A stretch of 64,000 bases of DNA, taken from contig OY757014.1 of assembly GCA_963580285.1 (NCBI GenBank), forward strand, positions 98,439,372-98,503,371. Direction: 5' to 3'. Every line of letters starts with the position of its first letter. Position 1 is the stretch's first letter. The position numbers were made by a program, and so were the translations under genes. This stretch comes from Lucinisca nassula. Taxonomy: Eukaryota; Mollusca; Bivalvia; Lucinida; Lucinidae. The notes under the pieces are model-generated. The model was not told the DNA's origin and did no database searches. It saw only the letters and a list, made by a program, of their open reading frames with translations. Positions 12,022 through 24,600 of the stretch are shown one piece after another.

Positions 12022-12353
12022 ACCGGCCCCGATAGCTCAGTTGGCAGAGTGTCCGCTCCGGGGAACGGGAGGTCTCGGGTTCGATCCCGGGCCGCGACAT
12101 ACCAAAGTCGTTAAAAAATGGTACTAGCTGCTCCTCGCTTGGCACTCAGATTTACGGGGTAGAGCTAGGACTGGTCGATCCAGTATCAGGATAATGTGAC
12201 TGGGTGTGGTATCATGTAATGTGTCTGGGACATGATACTTCAGTGAGGCAGCACTATAAACGTGAGCATTGAGCTCCCTGTCGCAACCAGACACCGTCGT
12301 GATATGACTGAAAAATTGTTGAAAGCGACGTTAAACCCGAATTCACACACACA

Positions 12354-12395
<42 letters not shown>

Positions 12396-12437
12396 CGCGC
12401 GCGCGCACGCACGCACGCACACACACACGCACGCACG

Positions 12438-12466
<29 letters not shown>
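12022..12466 (+). mobile_element. Full-length tRNA-derived SINE (S5) with 11-bp target duplications
   Basis: The duplication ACAATCTGAAT is at 12011-12021 and 12467-12477. The head (12025-12100) has an A box (TAGCTCAGTTGG) and B box (GGTTCGATCCC) but mispaired acceptor arms, so it is not a working tRNA. The body ends in AAAGCGACGTTAAACCC, a tail type widespread in mollusc SINEs (RUDI/V-SINE-like; assignment tentative). Its tail has become the CA/CG microsatellite. The host is a hairpin MITE whose uninterrupted form is at 39395-39560. Confidence 0.85.

Positions 12467-12469
<3 letters not shown>
12343..12469. repeat. (CA)n/(CG)n compound microsatellite
   Basis: About 125 bases of almost pure alternating purine-pyrimidine, with a central GCGCGC core. 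Such tracts can adopt Z-DNA. It forms the tail of the S5 SINE. Confidence 0.95.
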
Positions 12470-12472
<3 letters not shown>

Positions 12473-12477
12473 TGAAT

Positions 12478-12550
12478 GGCAAACAATGTAGATCCTGATC
12501 AGATGGCTTCATCAGAAGCCATCTGATCTGGATCTTCATTGTTTGGAAAA
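12478..12550. repeat. Palindromic MITE (family H1)
   Basis: H1 hairpins have GGCAAACAGTGTAGATC-type arms and a GATCAGATGGC...GCCATCTGATC core. Other copies are near 25360, 35740, 37020, 39480, 44150 and 50010. Confidence 0.75.
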
Positions 12551-12589
12551 TAAGGCATATCCGGGCTCAGCAGGACAAGGGTTAAATCG

Positions 12590-12895
12590 ATTAAAGTTCC
12601 CCAGTGAAAAACCTTTTACTGACCGTTCCCAGGCGGTCCTTCTATTGTTATAGTTCGTCTTTGCATATATGTATTACTAATTTCTTTTTATTTTGGAAAA
12701 CCGTTTGGCCATTTTGTTGGAAATTAAAGTCATTTTGGCTTTCCGCTTGTGATGTCTTCATTATGGTGAAGTTATTTCATGTTCGTGTTACTTCGTCTTT
12801 GCTGTCTTGGATTGGTGTTGTGGGGTAATTGTATCGATTCCTGATCATTGCCTTCACTTCACATTGCCTTCACTTTTATTTTACTGTACGCCGAC
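12590..12895 (+). mobile_element. R1 3' UTR fragment (copy c)
   Basis: Starts near CCCAGTGAAAAACC and contains CTGACCGTTCCCAGGCGG, GGCCATTTTGTTGG and TTGTATCGATTCCTGATCAT. Confidence 0.7.
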
Positions 12896-13227
12896 TCAAT
12901 TATACTGTGTTTTAAAACACAGTGATAACTGCCATATTTATAATAATACTAATAAAGATAATAAAATAACGTTTTTCAAAGTACTGTTAAGATATATTAA
13001 ATTATTAAATTTTAGCATGTTTTGAGTGGTACGTACTGAATGTCGAGTGAAATATAGAAGTAGAGGCAATGATCCAAGTTTCGGGGCATATGACATGCAC
13101 AAACATTTATATGGAAACACCCATGTATGACTCCAGCTTTAAATATGTTTCAGTTTAAATTAACTGAAATTAAATTTTAAAACTAATAATAATAATAACA
13201 GTACCTGATATGAACGACTTTGATCAA

Positions 13228-13472
13228 TTTAAGGGAAATGGGAACATCTTCAGGGGAGGCAACTCCTGCATAAGTATTTTTGTCTCCCATGTCAATAGGG
13301 GTTGACTCTTAAAAGAAAGAATTTTCTCCTGAGGAGCAAATTCTGTCCTTTAAGAGTAGACCCCTTTTTCAGTGGGTCAGGGCTTATCGAAAAGTGAACA
13401 GGGAGTACCAAAAATTGTCTCCCTTTGAAAAATGGTGGAAAAATCTGCGATGTGTTCCCATTCCCCTTAAAT
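13228..13472. mobile_element. MITE family M1, ~240 bp
   Basis: Inverted ends TTTAAGGGAAATGGGAACA and GTTCCCATTCCCCTTAAA flank a central hairpin (CTCCTGAGGAGCAAATTC). A second copy lies at 57698-57917; partial relatives are at 32535-32645 and 54118-54230. Confidence 0.75.
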
Positions 13473-13783
13473 GTGTTCAAGATATGTTCGAGGCACTTTG
13501 GATTAATCACAGTGGTCTATCAGGCGGCATAATGGGAATGACTTAAATATACTTTGGCTCTTCTTTTAAGTGAACGTACATGTATGTCTTGTATACCCAT
13601 TCATGAGTAAACACAACATTCCGTTTAAACATAGAAAAAAAACATCACTGTATGTTCCTAAATTACGGATATCTGGAGCTATGGGAAACACATTCTCCAC
13701 GGAATTTATGTAAGTTCGAATTAGCCATGGTAAACGAACTATCAGTGTCTGAGTTATTGATATTTCAACGTCATTCTTTCTAG

Positions 13784-14937
13784 GTTTTCGTCTATAGAGA
13801 TGCGACAGATGTATTTGTTTTAGAAGAAGATAAGCTTAGAGATTACGACCCTAGAACGGGAAAAGAGTTTAAGCTCCCGAATATAAAGAAACCCCAGTGT
13901 CCACCAGGCAGAGCTTGCACTGACTGTCATGTGCCTCCAATAGCTGATCTCGATATAACAGAAGGCGATTTGTACATTGTGGGAATAGCACCTGTCCACG
14001 GAAAGTCTGACACGCCAATACAGTGTGGGCCAATGAAAATGGGTGGGTTTGACTGCGCGGAGGCAATAAAATATCAGATCCAATATGAAATGGAGCACAA
14101 TGGCTGGAAGATACCAAATGCAAAGATTGGATCAATCATAATTGACAGCTGTAATGATCCTCAATGGATCACGGAGAAAATTGTAAACCTCCATCGCCGA
14201 GGAATTTTTAAAAACGGGAAGTATGAACAAGTGCATGATAAGATTATAGGTTATGTAGCTTCTTGGGTCAGTGATGTTAGTATTGCAGTTGCCGAGATAC
14301 TGACAAGACTTAAGAAAGTACAGATAAGTTACGGTTCAACATCACCAAAATTAAGTAACAGAAATTTATATCCGTACTTCATGCGTGTCGTCCAAAATGA
14401 CGAGAACCAGGGAAAGGAAATGCTAAAAATTGTCAAAAGGATTGGATCTAACTTTGTTCAAGTTTTATATACCGAATCAGCTTATGGTAAAGGTGGAATG
14501 GAATCCATATTAAAATTTGCGAAGGAGTATGATGTTTGTGTATCACAAACTGTCATGTGTCCTGAAAACAAAGATATTAGTTTGGACTTAATAAAAGAAA
14601 ATCTAACTCGTCATGGAAGTCCTAAGATCATTCTATCATTTCTAAGCTCATTTGATGTAGTACGACTCTTAAAGACTTTAAATGAGCTGAAAGGCTATGT
14701 AATCGTGGCATCTGAAGCTTGGGGCAACAGAGACATTTTAGACGATGCATATAATTTAAATGGTTCAATCACACTGGCCAACGAACTCCCCATTAGTTCA
14801 AATTTTCGGGAACATGTAAAAAGTCTGAGAGCAAATCGGACATTGGATCAACCATGGTTGCAAGCGTATATGGAAGAAAATTTTGAATGTTATTTCGAGT
14901 GGGATTTTGAAAAGCCATCTAACAGGAGTCAGTGTGG
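13784..14937 (+). CDS. Receptor exon A: N-terminal half of ligand-binding domain
   Basis: The acceptor is a pyrimidine-rich tract ending in TAG at 13781-13783; the donor is GTAAGT at 14938. The exon enters at phase 0 and leaves two bases of a split codon. It encodes residues 1-384: a 49-residue lead with a cysteine cluster (CPPGRACTDC), then lobe 1 and most of lobe 2. It contains the Ser163, Thr186, Asp206 and Tyr234 positions that align with the amino-acid-binding residues of mGluR1. The reading frame is open far upstream of the GTG at 13931, so that codon is not the start; the exon is internal. Confidence 0.9.
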
Positions 14938-17900
14938 GTAAGTTGTTTTTTTTTTTCTTACTGCACTAAGACAACTATGAAAATAATGAAAATAAACAAA
15001 CTAAAGATTTGTACGTTTTAATATAATCAATCAAAATTTTAGAATGTACCTCCGTGGCCAAAAGGGTAAGAGCGCCGACTCTTATTAATTATTAGGTCTC
15101 TCGACACTGTAGTTCGAGCCATACCTGGGCCACATGTAAGAAGCCAAGTTCTGCAACGGAGGACAGGTTTTTTCTCAGGGTTCTCCGGTTTTCGACCATA
15201 TTTGATTAACGGTCAACACAAAATAGCTAAAATAATATTGAATGGGCAGTAAAATGTCATAGGCTCCTAAAACTTACGGCTATAAAGCGTTTGTCTACAC
15301 CCTATCTCTTTAACGAATATATGAATCGTGGTTAAAGTTGGAACATAATATAATTGCGAATTACCAGACTTGGTTAAACGTTTAATTTTCAAGGTCACAT
15401 GAGTGGAAAGGTTTTCAAACTTCTACATGTATCTTTTGAATGAATATATATCTTTGTTACCTACAAAAGATCTGGTTAGAATTTGGTGCCCTTTACTAGA
15501 CTTTCAATGTAACGCAAGTGAAAAGCTCGTCAAATTTTGCTCTCGGTACACTAGATCTGAACTAATTGGTGATTCCGTCCATTTTGTGTTCTAAATCAGT
15601 TCACGGCCACCGCCCATCGGGGCTTGAAGAAACAGATAGGCTGCATGATGCTTCCAGGCAGAGCTAGAACCGACCGCACACGAGTACTTGTAAACCGCTT
15701 AGAGAATCTAAGCCTGTCCAGGCAAAGTTGTGAGAGTCCATGCTTATAAACCCCATTGGTTTCAATGGGCCACAGTGCTTGAGATGTCATTTCATCTCAT
15801 TGTCTTGTAAAAGGCTCACAGAATTGGAAGCAACGTCTCCAAAATGACCTTTACAGTGATGTCAGGGACGTTCAATCTCAAATCAAAGAACCATATCAGT
15901 TGGGCCGCGTCAAGCGATTTTGGTACTTATCGCCTATGCGAGCAGCGAAGGTTCAGGCGAGCCTGCGCATCCGCGCAGTCTCGCCAGAACCTTCGCTGCT
16001 CGCTCATACAAGCAGTGACTCAAGAGGAACCTTCAGACAGAAAGCCATATCCCTGGCCCCTCTCAATGGCTGGGCATGCGTAGTTGAAATTTGTCATGAC
16101 GGAATGCTCGAAGACCCAAATTCGCTTGGCGGGGCTCAGTTATAGTGTATCATACCAATATAACATAGACGTGATGATACTATGGTGGCACCGACCTCAT
16201 TTTCAACGCCAAATGAGCCCCGCCAAGCGAATTTGTGTCTTCGGGCATTCCGTCATGACAAATTTTAACTGCGCATGCCCAGCCATTCAGAGAGACCAGG
16301 GATATGGCTTTCTGTCTGAAGGTTCCTCTTGATTCACTGCTTGTATGAGCGAGCAGCAAAGGTTCTGGCGAGACTGCGCGGATGCGCAGGCTCGCCTGAA
16401 CCTTCGCTGCTCGCATAGGCGATAAGTACCAAAATCGCTTGACGGGGCTCAAATAGTTCTTTGGTCATATTTATGATTGGGGACATAGTATTTCTATGAA
16501 AACATTTCTAGTTTACAGAAGAGATTGAGCTCTTTCGTTAGTCTGTGACTTCAAAGAGTTTGAAACCACCTATCAAACAAATATTTTCTTAAAAGTAATC
16601 ATTTAAAAGCAAGGAATACAACACAGAACTCTTTGACAAAGCCTCGCATTTTACCGTTTTTATCATTTTTAAACAACTGTTTAATAAATTCAATAATACA
16701 TGAACACTCATGTAAGATTCTCTATATGTTATAAACAACAGTATATTTTAAACAACAGGCCAGAGGACATCTTCAATCCAAGCCTGGAGCACGATGGATT
16801 CAAGATAGAGACATGGGTCCCTTTTGCTACCGCTGCACTTCAGAGTCTCATGTACGGAGCTGCAGATGCTTTGGAAGAGGCTTGTGGATACACGAAAGCC
16901 TTATGTGATAACTTCAGACAGAATCCAGGAATTCTTGTGAGTAGTAACGGACTTCGTCACGAAAAAACCTGTTTTCATGGTTGAAAGCTTGGTAAGACGT
17001 GAGCGCCCGGCGGGTGCCCGCTTTGCTCAGTCCGCACCTCAGTCTGCTAAGCTGCAGAGACTAACAAGGGTCTTTAAATTTTAGATATAGGAACTAGAGA
17101 TATTGAACTATATTAGCAGCAAACACAAAGGTCCGACTGCGCGATGCACAGGCTAACCTGCGTCTTCGTTGGGGACAGATATCATTAGCATGTTTCCCGA
17201 TGACGCGGCTCAATTTAATTTTCTAAGCTGGTGCACAATAAACCTTTCAAGAAAATCCATGTTTTATGCGAAAACAGATCAACCTGCTCAACCTATTCTG
17301 TTTTCGCTTTTCTCCCTTTGCATAACTTGGTAGATGTGAAGAGCTCTCATGATCAGCAAAGAATCTGATATCACACTGTGTAATAAGCAGGCTGATCAGA
17401 GTCTCCGCTGACCAGACAAGTCTACACATTTTGAAGTTTTTTTTTTTTTTTTAACAAAACCATAGCCTGATTGAAAGCTTAGGTATATTAAACGAGAATG
17501 ATGCAACTTAAATATATTATAACTTTAACAATTCCCTGCACAAATGAGGGTTTTTTTGGATGTTTTTTCGTCCTCGGCAACACTATATTGGTCATATAGT
17601 GTTGACGGGCACGATAAACAAAAATCAACTAAACATAAAACTCCCATTTTTTCAAAGAAAAAATGCCGTTTGTTTACGAATGCTCGGTAAATAATAATAA
17701 TATAAAAAAAAACATTTTCCAGTTACTTAAAACCATCTTATATTTTTCGAGCAAATTTGCGTGGCGGTACGTTCCTTTGCAGGCATACAAACTTGACTCA
17801 AAAGTAAATCAACGTTGAAGCAATGTTTTCAACGTTATTTCAACATTGGTTCAGCATTGTGTTCACTTCCCGCATTGAACTAGTATTACAATTTTGTATT

Positions 17901-20900
17901 CATATTATAAGGTCTTGGAGACACCTGGTTATTACATTAATGACTTTGTATGTAAAATAGAAGCGAAGGCAATGATCAGGAATCGATTCAGCTACCCAGC
18001 ACCTCCTATAGAGACACCAAAGGGAAAGAAACACGAACATGAAATAACGAAACCCTAGGCGGAAAGCCAAAATGACAGTTTCTTTCCCACAAAATTGCCA
18101 ACCGACTATCCAAATTAAATAGATGTAAGCACACATACATGCAAAGACAAACTATACCAAAAAATAAACCCTGACGGAAGAACCACCTTGGAACGGTCAG
18201 TAAAAAGTATTTCACCTGGGCAGGGGGTACTTAAAGCGATTTCACATGGCCAAAATCCTCGCCCTTGGTTCTGTCGCGGCCTAGACAAATAATTTGTTCA
18301 GTCTGCATGAAGACCCAGTGGAATTCGTTTCACATACCGTTCCAAGGCGGTTCTTCTGTCGTGTTTTATTTTTGTTATGGTCTGTCTTCGAGTATGTGTT
18401 TCGCTTGATTTTTTTTCTTTCGGATAGCCAATTGGTCATTTTGTGGGAAAGTAACTGTCCCTTTGGCTTTCCGCTATTGATGTTTCCATTAGGGTCTACT
18501 TGTTTCATGTTTATGTTTCTTTCTCTTTTGTGGCTCTGGTGGGAGCGGTGGGTCAATTGTATCTATTCCTGGTCATTGCCTTCACTTCTATTTTCTAACT
18601 CATCAGTGCTTCATCTCCAAGAACATAAAAATCGAGCGACTACAGAGATGAAACAACGATGAGGACTCGCAGCATGAAATAACTGAAATGCTGGAGCAAA
18701 AGAAAAAAGAAAACAAACAGTTAGACGCAAATGTTTTCATTATCAGATTGCTTCTTTTTGCACCCTTGTTCCACAGCGACGCCATGTCTCTGGTCGGGCT
18801 TGTCGGCGTGTAACTGTTGGTTTTCTTTTGCTCCAGCAGTTCAGTGGTCTCCTGCTGTCGAGTCCTCACCGTTGCTTCATCTCTGTGGTTTTTGTGTTCT
18901 CGGAGAAGTTAACTAATGAGTTAGGGGGCCTTCATGCGGCTTGTTAAATGGCGACGGAAGTAAGGGCGAAGAGTGCGGTCGAGTAAAATCGATATAAGCC
19001 CCCCCCACCCCCCCCCCCCCCCAAGTGGAATTCGTTTCACTGACCTTTCAAGGCGGTTTTTACTGTCGTGGATTATTTTTGTTATGGTTTGTCTTTGAGA
19101 ATGTGTATCGCTTATATTTTTTTGTTTTGGATAGGCAATTGGCCATTTTGTGGGAAAGTGACTGTCCTTTTGGCTTTCCGCTATTGGTGTTTCAATTAGG
19201 GTCTAGTTATTTCATGTTTGTGTTTCTTTCCCTTTGGTGTCTCTGATGGGAGCTGATCATTGCCTCCACTTCTACTTCATATCCCAGAAGCCTCCGTGGT
19301 GTTGTGGTTACGCTACTCGCCTTGTAAACCAGGAATCGCAGGATCGATCCCGGGCTTCTCCAGACTTTCGGATGAGTCTTTAAACCGAGGTCCCGTCCCC
19401 GTATGACCTTAGCTGTTGGTGGGACGTAAAACTCAAACACTCACTCACTTCATATCCCTAGAAAGTTTGGGTCAATTGTTATCAAAAATCGCCCCATAAT
19501 AAACTGTAGAGAGATTTTTCGCATACTGCCTTATCACCGTGAAGAGACATCCGTGAGAAAATATTGCTTCAGATTCAAATCAATTCCAAAAGGCTCCTTA
19601 TTTCTTATAATGTAACTGCCGTTGAAACATAATATTATCACTTTAAATTTATGTTCTATCAATTTATTTCATTAACGCACTTGACAATTTGTTTACCTTT
19701 TAATAATTAAAAGTTTACCCACAGATTTCCCGTGTGCATGGTTTATTAAAGAAAACACTGTACATTAGTATCTCTTTATTGATAACTCCGCTTGGTGGCT
19801 ACAACATTACGGAAGGTGAAAAAGAGAACCAATGGCGTTTTTAACATTATTTACAATACGAGTACTGAAATAACAAACGGCATATATACTGTATTGGAAA
19901 ATACACATAGTTCGATACAGTTCGTCCCCCGTATTTTAAGCATACTGTACAGTTGTTGTGTCATTTTTTACATTAAAAAAACAATAAAGTTATTTTGGTT
20001 TAAGAAAATATCTTTGGCAGTCGTTATAGGACTATCCGGATCTCCGACCTAGATTCTGATACCGACGTGCTTTTTTGGGCATGCGCAGTTCGTAGGAGCA
20101 AAAAAATAAATACCTCTGGGAAAAACATCGGTATCCGCGCCGAGGATAAAACCCGTGACTACCGCGATAGCGGAACATATCGCACTTAGGATGTTTCGCC
20201 AAAAACAGATCTCAAATCCGGGACGATTCGTCATAGGGCGCAATTGTACCCATCCGGCTATTATTTTGTGAAAGTGATCTAAGTTCGGTTAGGAATGGGA
20301 GAATCAAATGGCATTCATTTTATTGATACATTGCTAACAAGCTTTTTTTAATGATATCACTGTAGAAACCATATAATTATACATGTACATGATATATTTG
20401 TTCTTATAAACAGAAAAAAATGTTTTAGGAGAAGATATACATATAACAAGAAACAGGAAAAAATAAACACACACACACACACAAAACAAAACAAAACAAA
20501 CAAACAAACAAACAACAACAACAACAACAACAAAAAAAACAACAAAAACATCATAAACAACAAAGTACCCTAGAATCCCATAAACATAATATCTAAGGTT
20601 CAGCAACCTTCAAATTGGGGTACTCTATGATTTTGCAAATGATGCATACATCTACAACTATACAAGAAACAGGTACCTCAAGACGGCGGTATTTAGTTAA
20701 CGTGTCAGATCTTCTTGCTAAGAGATGTTTATTTTGACTCACAATATGATTTCTCTTAACAGATAAGGCATATCAAGAAACTAAGCATTCCATATGACGG
20801 TATATCAGCCAAAAAGGTGTTTGACTCAAATGGCGATGGACTCATAGCTTACAACCGCTATCAGATCGCCAAAAATAGTGGTGGAAAGGTGGAATACGTA

Positions 20901-21601
20901 GAGGTAAGAAGCAACAATTACGAAAATGACTGATAAATAAAATTGTATCAGATGCTTTTTAGCTCACCTGAGCACGAAATGCTCATTTTGAGCTATTGTG
21001 ATTGGTCATCCGTTGTGCGGCGCCCGTCGTGTGGCATAAACAATTTTCTTCCAATATCAACTCCTCCTAAACCCTCTGCCAGTTCGATTCAAACTTCACA
21101 GGAATACTTCCTAGATGGCTCCCTACTAAAATAGCAAAACCCGTTTTGCTCCAATGGACAAGATGGTCCCCAGAGCTTAAAATAGAAAAGAAAATAACGA
21201 CAACACCTGCTTTATGCTGGGCCAATTTCATTCAAACTTCATAGGAATGATGCTCAGGTGACCTTCTACAAAAGTCCACTCTGATGAACAAACTGGCCAC
21301 CAGAGCTAAAATTAGAAAAATAACAACAGTTTGCTTTAAATGCCAACCCACCCCATAAACTTTTGGGCCAATTTTACTCAAACTCCTAAGAATGTTGTCT
21401 AGCTGGCTTCCTATTAAAATATCTAAAATCTTTTCGTTCCGATAAACAAGATAGTCGCCAGTGCTAAAATACTAAAAACTTTTAAACGAGAACTCCTCCT
21501 ATACCTATGGGCAAATGTTAATCAAATTTCATAAGAATATTGCTTAGGAATAGCTACAAATGTTATACACTCCGATGAAGGAAATGGCCGCCAGAGCTAA
21601 A

Positions 21602-21633
<32 letters not shown>

Positions 21634-24600
21634 ATAATAATAATAATAATAATAAAATCTTTAAACGACAATTCCATAGGAATACTAAGGTGACCCTCTA
21701 CCAAACAGCTAAAACAATTCATCTTGAGTGCACAAAATAGCCACCAGAACTGAAAATAGAAAAACATTTAATACTTTGCTTTGAATAGGAACTCCTCCTA
21801 AACCTTTGAGCTAGTTGGGTTCTAACTTCACAGGAATGGTGCCTGGGCATGTTCCTACCAAAGTAATGAGCGAGTCATTTTTGGGTTAAACGTCCCAGTC
21901 AACACTATTTAGGTCATTTTGGAGACGTTACTTCCAATTTTGTGGGACTTTTCCCGACATTGAGATGGGCCCTGCCGCCCAATGAAACCAAAAGGGTTTA
22001 TATGCACGGACGGTCCAACGCACCATTTTGGCAGGCTTAGAGCCTCTAAGCGGTTTACCAGTACTCATATGCGCGGTCGGTTTCAGCTCTGCGTGGAAGC
22101 ATTGTGCAGCCCAAATTATTTCTTCATGTCCCGATTGGCGGGGCCGAAACCTACCAAAATAGATAAAACAGTTTCGCTCCGATTAAGAAAATTGTAGCCG
22201 GAAATAAAATAGAAAATATCCACTTTGGTTTTACTTTAATTGTCAACTCCTTAGCCCTTTGGGCAAATTCGATTCACACTTCAAGGGAATATTGTCTGCT
22301 CCGGGGAATAAGATGACCTCCAAAGCTAAAAAAAAAAAAATAGAAAAAAATCTTTAAACAACAACTTTACCTATACCCCTGCGCCAATTTTCAATATGAA
22401 TGCAAGTAGAACGTTTTCTCATGCACTAATGCGAAAATCACCTGAAAATAAATATCACAGCGTAGAAAAACATTTTACCTATACATTGATACCAAACCTG
22501 TTAAAATCCGTTGACTTTAGCCATGTATATCATTCGATAAACACTGTCTACTCTTGTATACTAATACAAAACATGGTTGGAAAAAGGTTAGAGTACGCCG
22601 TTGAAATACGGTCCTATATTAAGAATCGTTGTATTCTTGGTATATGGTGCAAAGACATTTTTAATGAAATATGTTCGGTTTATAGGCATAATGAAATGTC
22701 TTTTCCGACAGTTTTTCGTTGGTGTAAGAAATTCAGCTGTGGGCTAGGCTCAACAGAAGCTGCACCACATGATCGTTGGCCGAAACGAGCAACATCTGCC
22801 AAGATGGTTGCTAGAGTGAAAGAAATAGTTGCTACCGATGCAAGATACAGATAGTGCGAGACTATCTGAAGCAGAAAAAGGTTGTTGAACTCCCTCACCC
22901 CCCGTATTCCCCTGACCTTGCCCCATGTGACTTTTTTTTTGTTCCCGCGGCTGAAAAATACCTTTCTGGTCGAAAATTTGTACAGCGCAAACACCTCGGT
23001 TCTGCAATATTCCAGTGCCTTCATAGTATACCTCGAAAAGACTACCAAAATGCATTCAATGATTGGTTCAGAAGACTGAAAGTTTGTATATCTGTTAAAG
23101 GGGAATACTTTGGGGAGACAAAATAAATTTTTCATCGAAATCTATCACGGAATCATTTTTATGTGCTTAGTTGCATTCATATTTGAACAGTCCTCGTAGT
23201 CTTGCCAAGGTGACCATCTACCAAAATAGCTGATGCTGTTCCACTCTGATGAACAAAAAGGCCAACAGAGCTAAAATAAGAAAACTTCGACACATTTGGT
23301 TTAATTTTACTCAAACTTCACAGGAATGTTGCTGAGGTGACCCTGCTCTAAAATAGCTAAAAGCATTTCATCCTGATTAACAAGATGGCCCTCAGGGCTA
23401 AAATAAGAACAAAAACATTTAAAAGACAACTGCTCCTATACCTTTGGTCCAATGTTATTCAAATTTACTGGGAATGATGCGTAGGTGACCCTCTACCAAA
23501 CTGTTTAAAATTGGTTCGCATGAATGATTAAGATGTCCGCCAGAGCTAAAATAAGAATAATAAACAATAAATAAATTACAACTTCTCCGACAAATTCATT
23601 CCAATAATATTCAGACTTCACAGGAATATTGTTTGGTGATCCTTGACCAAAACAGCTTAAATGGTTCTGCACGCATGGACAAGATGGCTGCCAGAGCATA
23701 AAATATTGTTTGCTGCATAATACTTAAATTGTATCCCATTCTTTCATGGCGTTAAATGAACTTTTTTAATTAAATAGGAAAATCAGATATTTTCATAATT
23801 GTTTGAAATTTTCAAACCAAATCTCAATAAAACTCTGATATGCTCTGTTGAGAAGTATGTTTATGTTAACTTGGTTCAAAGGGTCCCGCCAATCGGGGCT
23901 GCATGATGCTTCCACGCAGAGCTGAATCCGGCCGCATGGTAAATCGCTTAGAGGATCAGGCAAAGTGGTGCTAGTCGGACCGTCCATTCTTATAAACCCT
24001 ATTGGTTTCATTGGGCGACAGGGCTTGAGATGTCATTTAATCTCATTGTCGGGTAAAAGTCCCACAAAATTGGAAGCAACGTCTCCAAAATGACCTATAC
24101 AGTGTCGAAGGTGACGTTATACTTTAAATCAAACAAACAAAAACTTCGTTCAGAGTGCCGTCAATAAAATTTAGAAAATGCTTTCCGATCTTTATGATAC
24201 AGAGCTTAAAAAGAAATATCTTCAAATGTTTAGACAACTCTTTGTATACTTTCGTTCAGTTTCATTCAAACTTCACAGGAAGGTTGCTTGGGTGATCTTT
24301 TTCTCCAGTGAAGAAAATGGCTGGCAGACTTAATAGTAAAGTCTTTAAATGATCACCTCCCCAAAACCCATAAGCCAGTTTCATTCAAGTTCACAAGAAT
24401 AGTGCACCCGTTTTGGATCATAGAATAGGATGACTGTCAGCTATCCACATATCAAATATCTTGAAATCAGGTGAACGGTTCATGGCCATCCAAGCCGTCT
24501 TGTTTTCATTTTTTTTTCGATTGATTTGAAGTTTAATGACCCTGTTAACATGGTCATTTTGGAAACATTCCTTCCAATTTTGTGGGTCTTTTACCCGGCA

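Noticed and set aside
12025..12100. tRNA-like cloverleaf with A and B boxes
   Set aside because: Acceptor arms do not pair and it is fused to a SINE body with target duplications; it is a SINE head, not a tRNA gene.
13650..13783. Possible short exon ending at GTAAGT near 13709
   Set aside because: The intron would be only ~75 bases, the required reading phase does not fit, and the sequence resembles repeat DNA.
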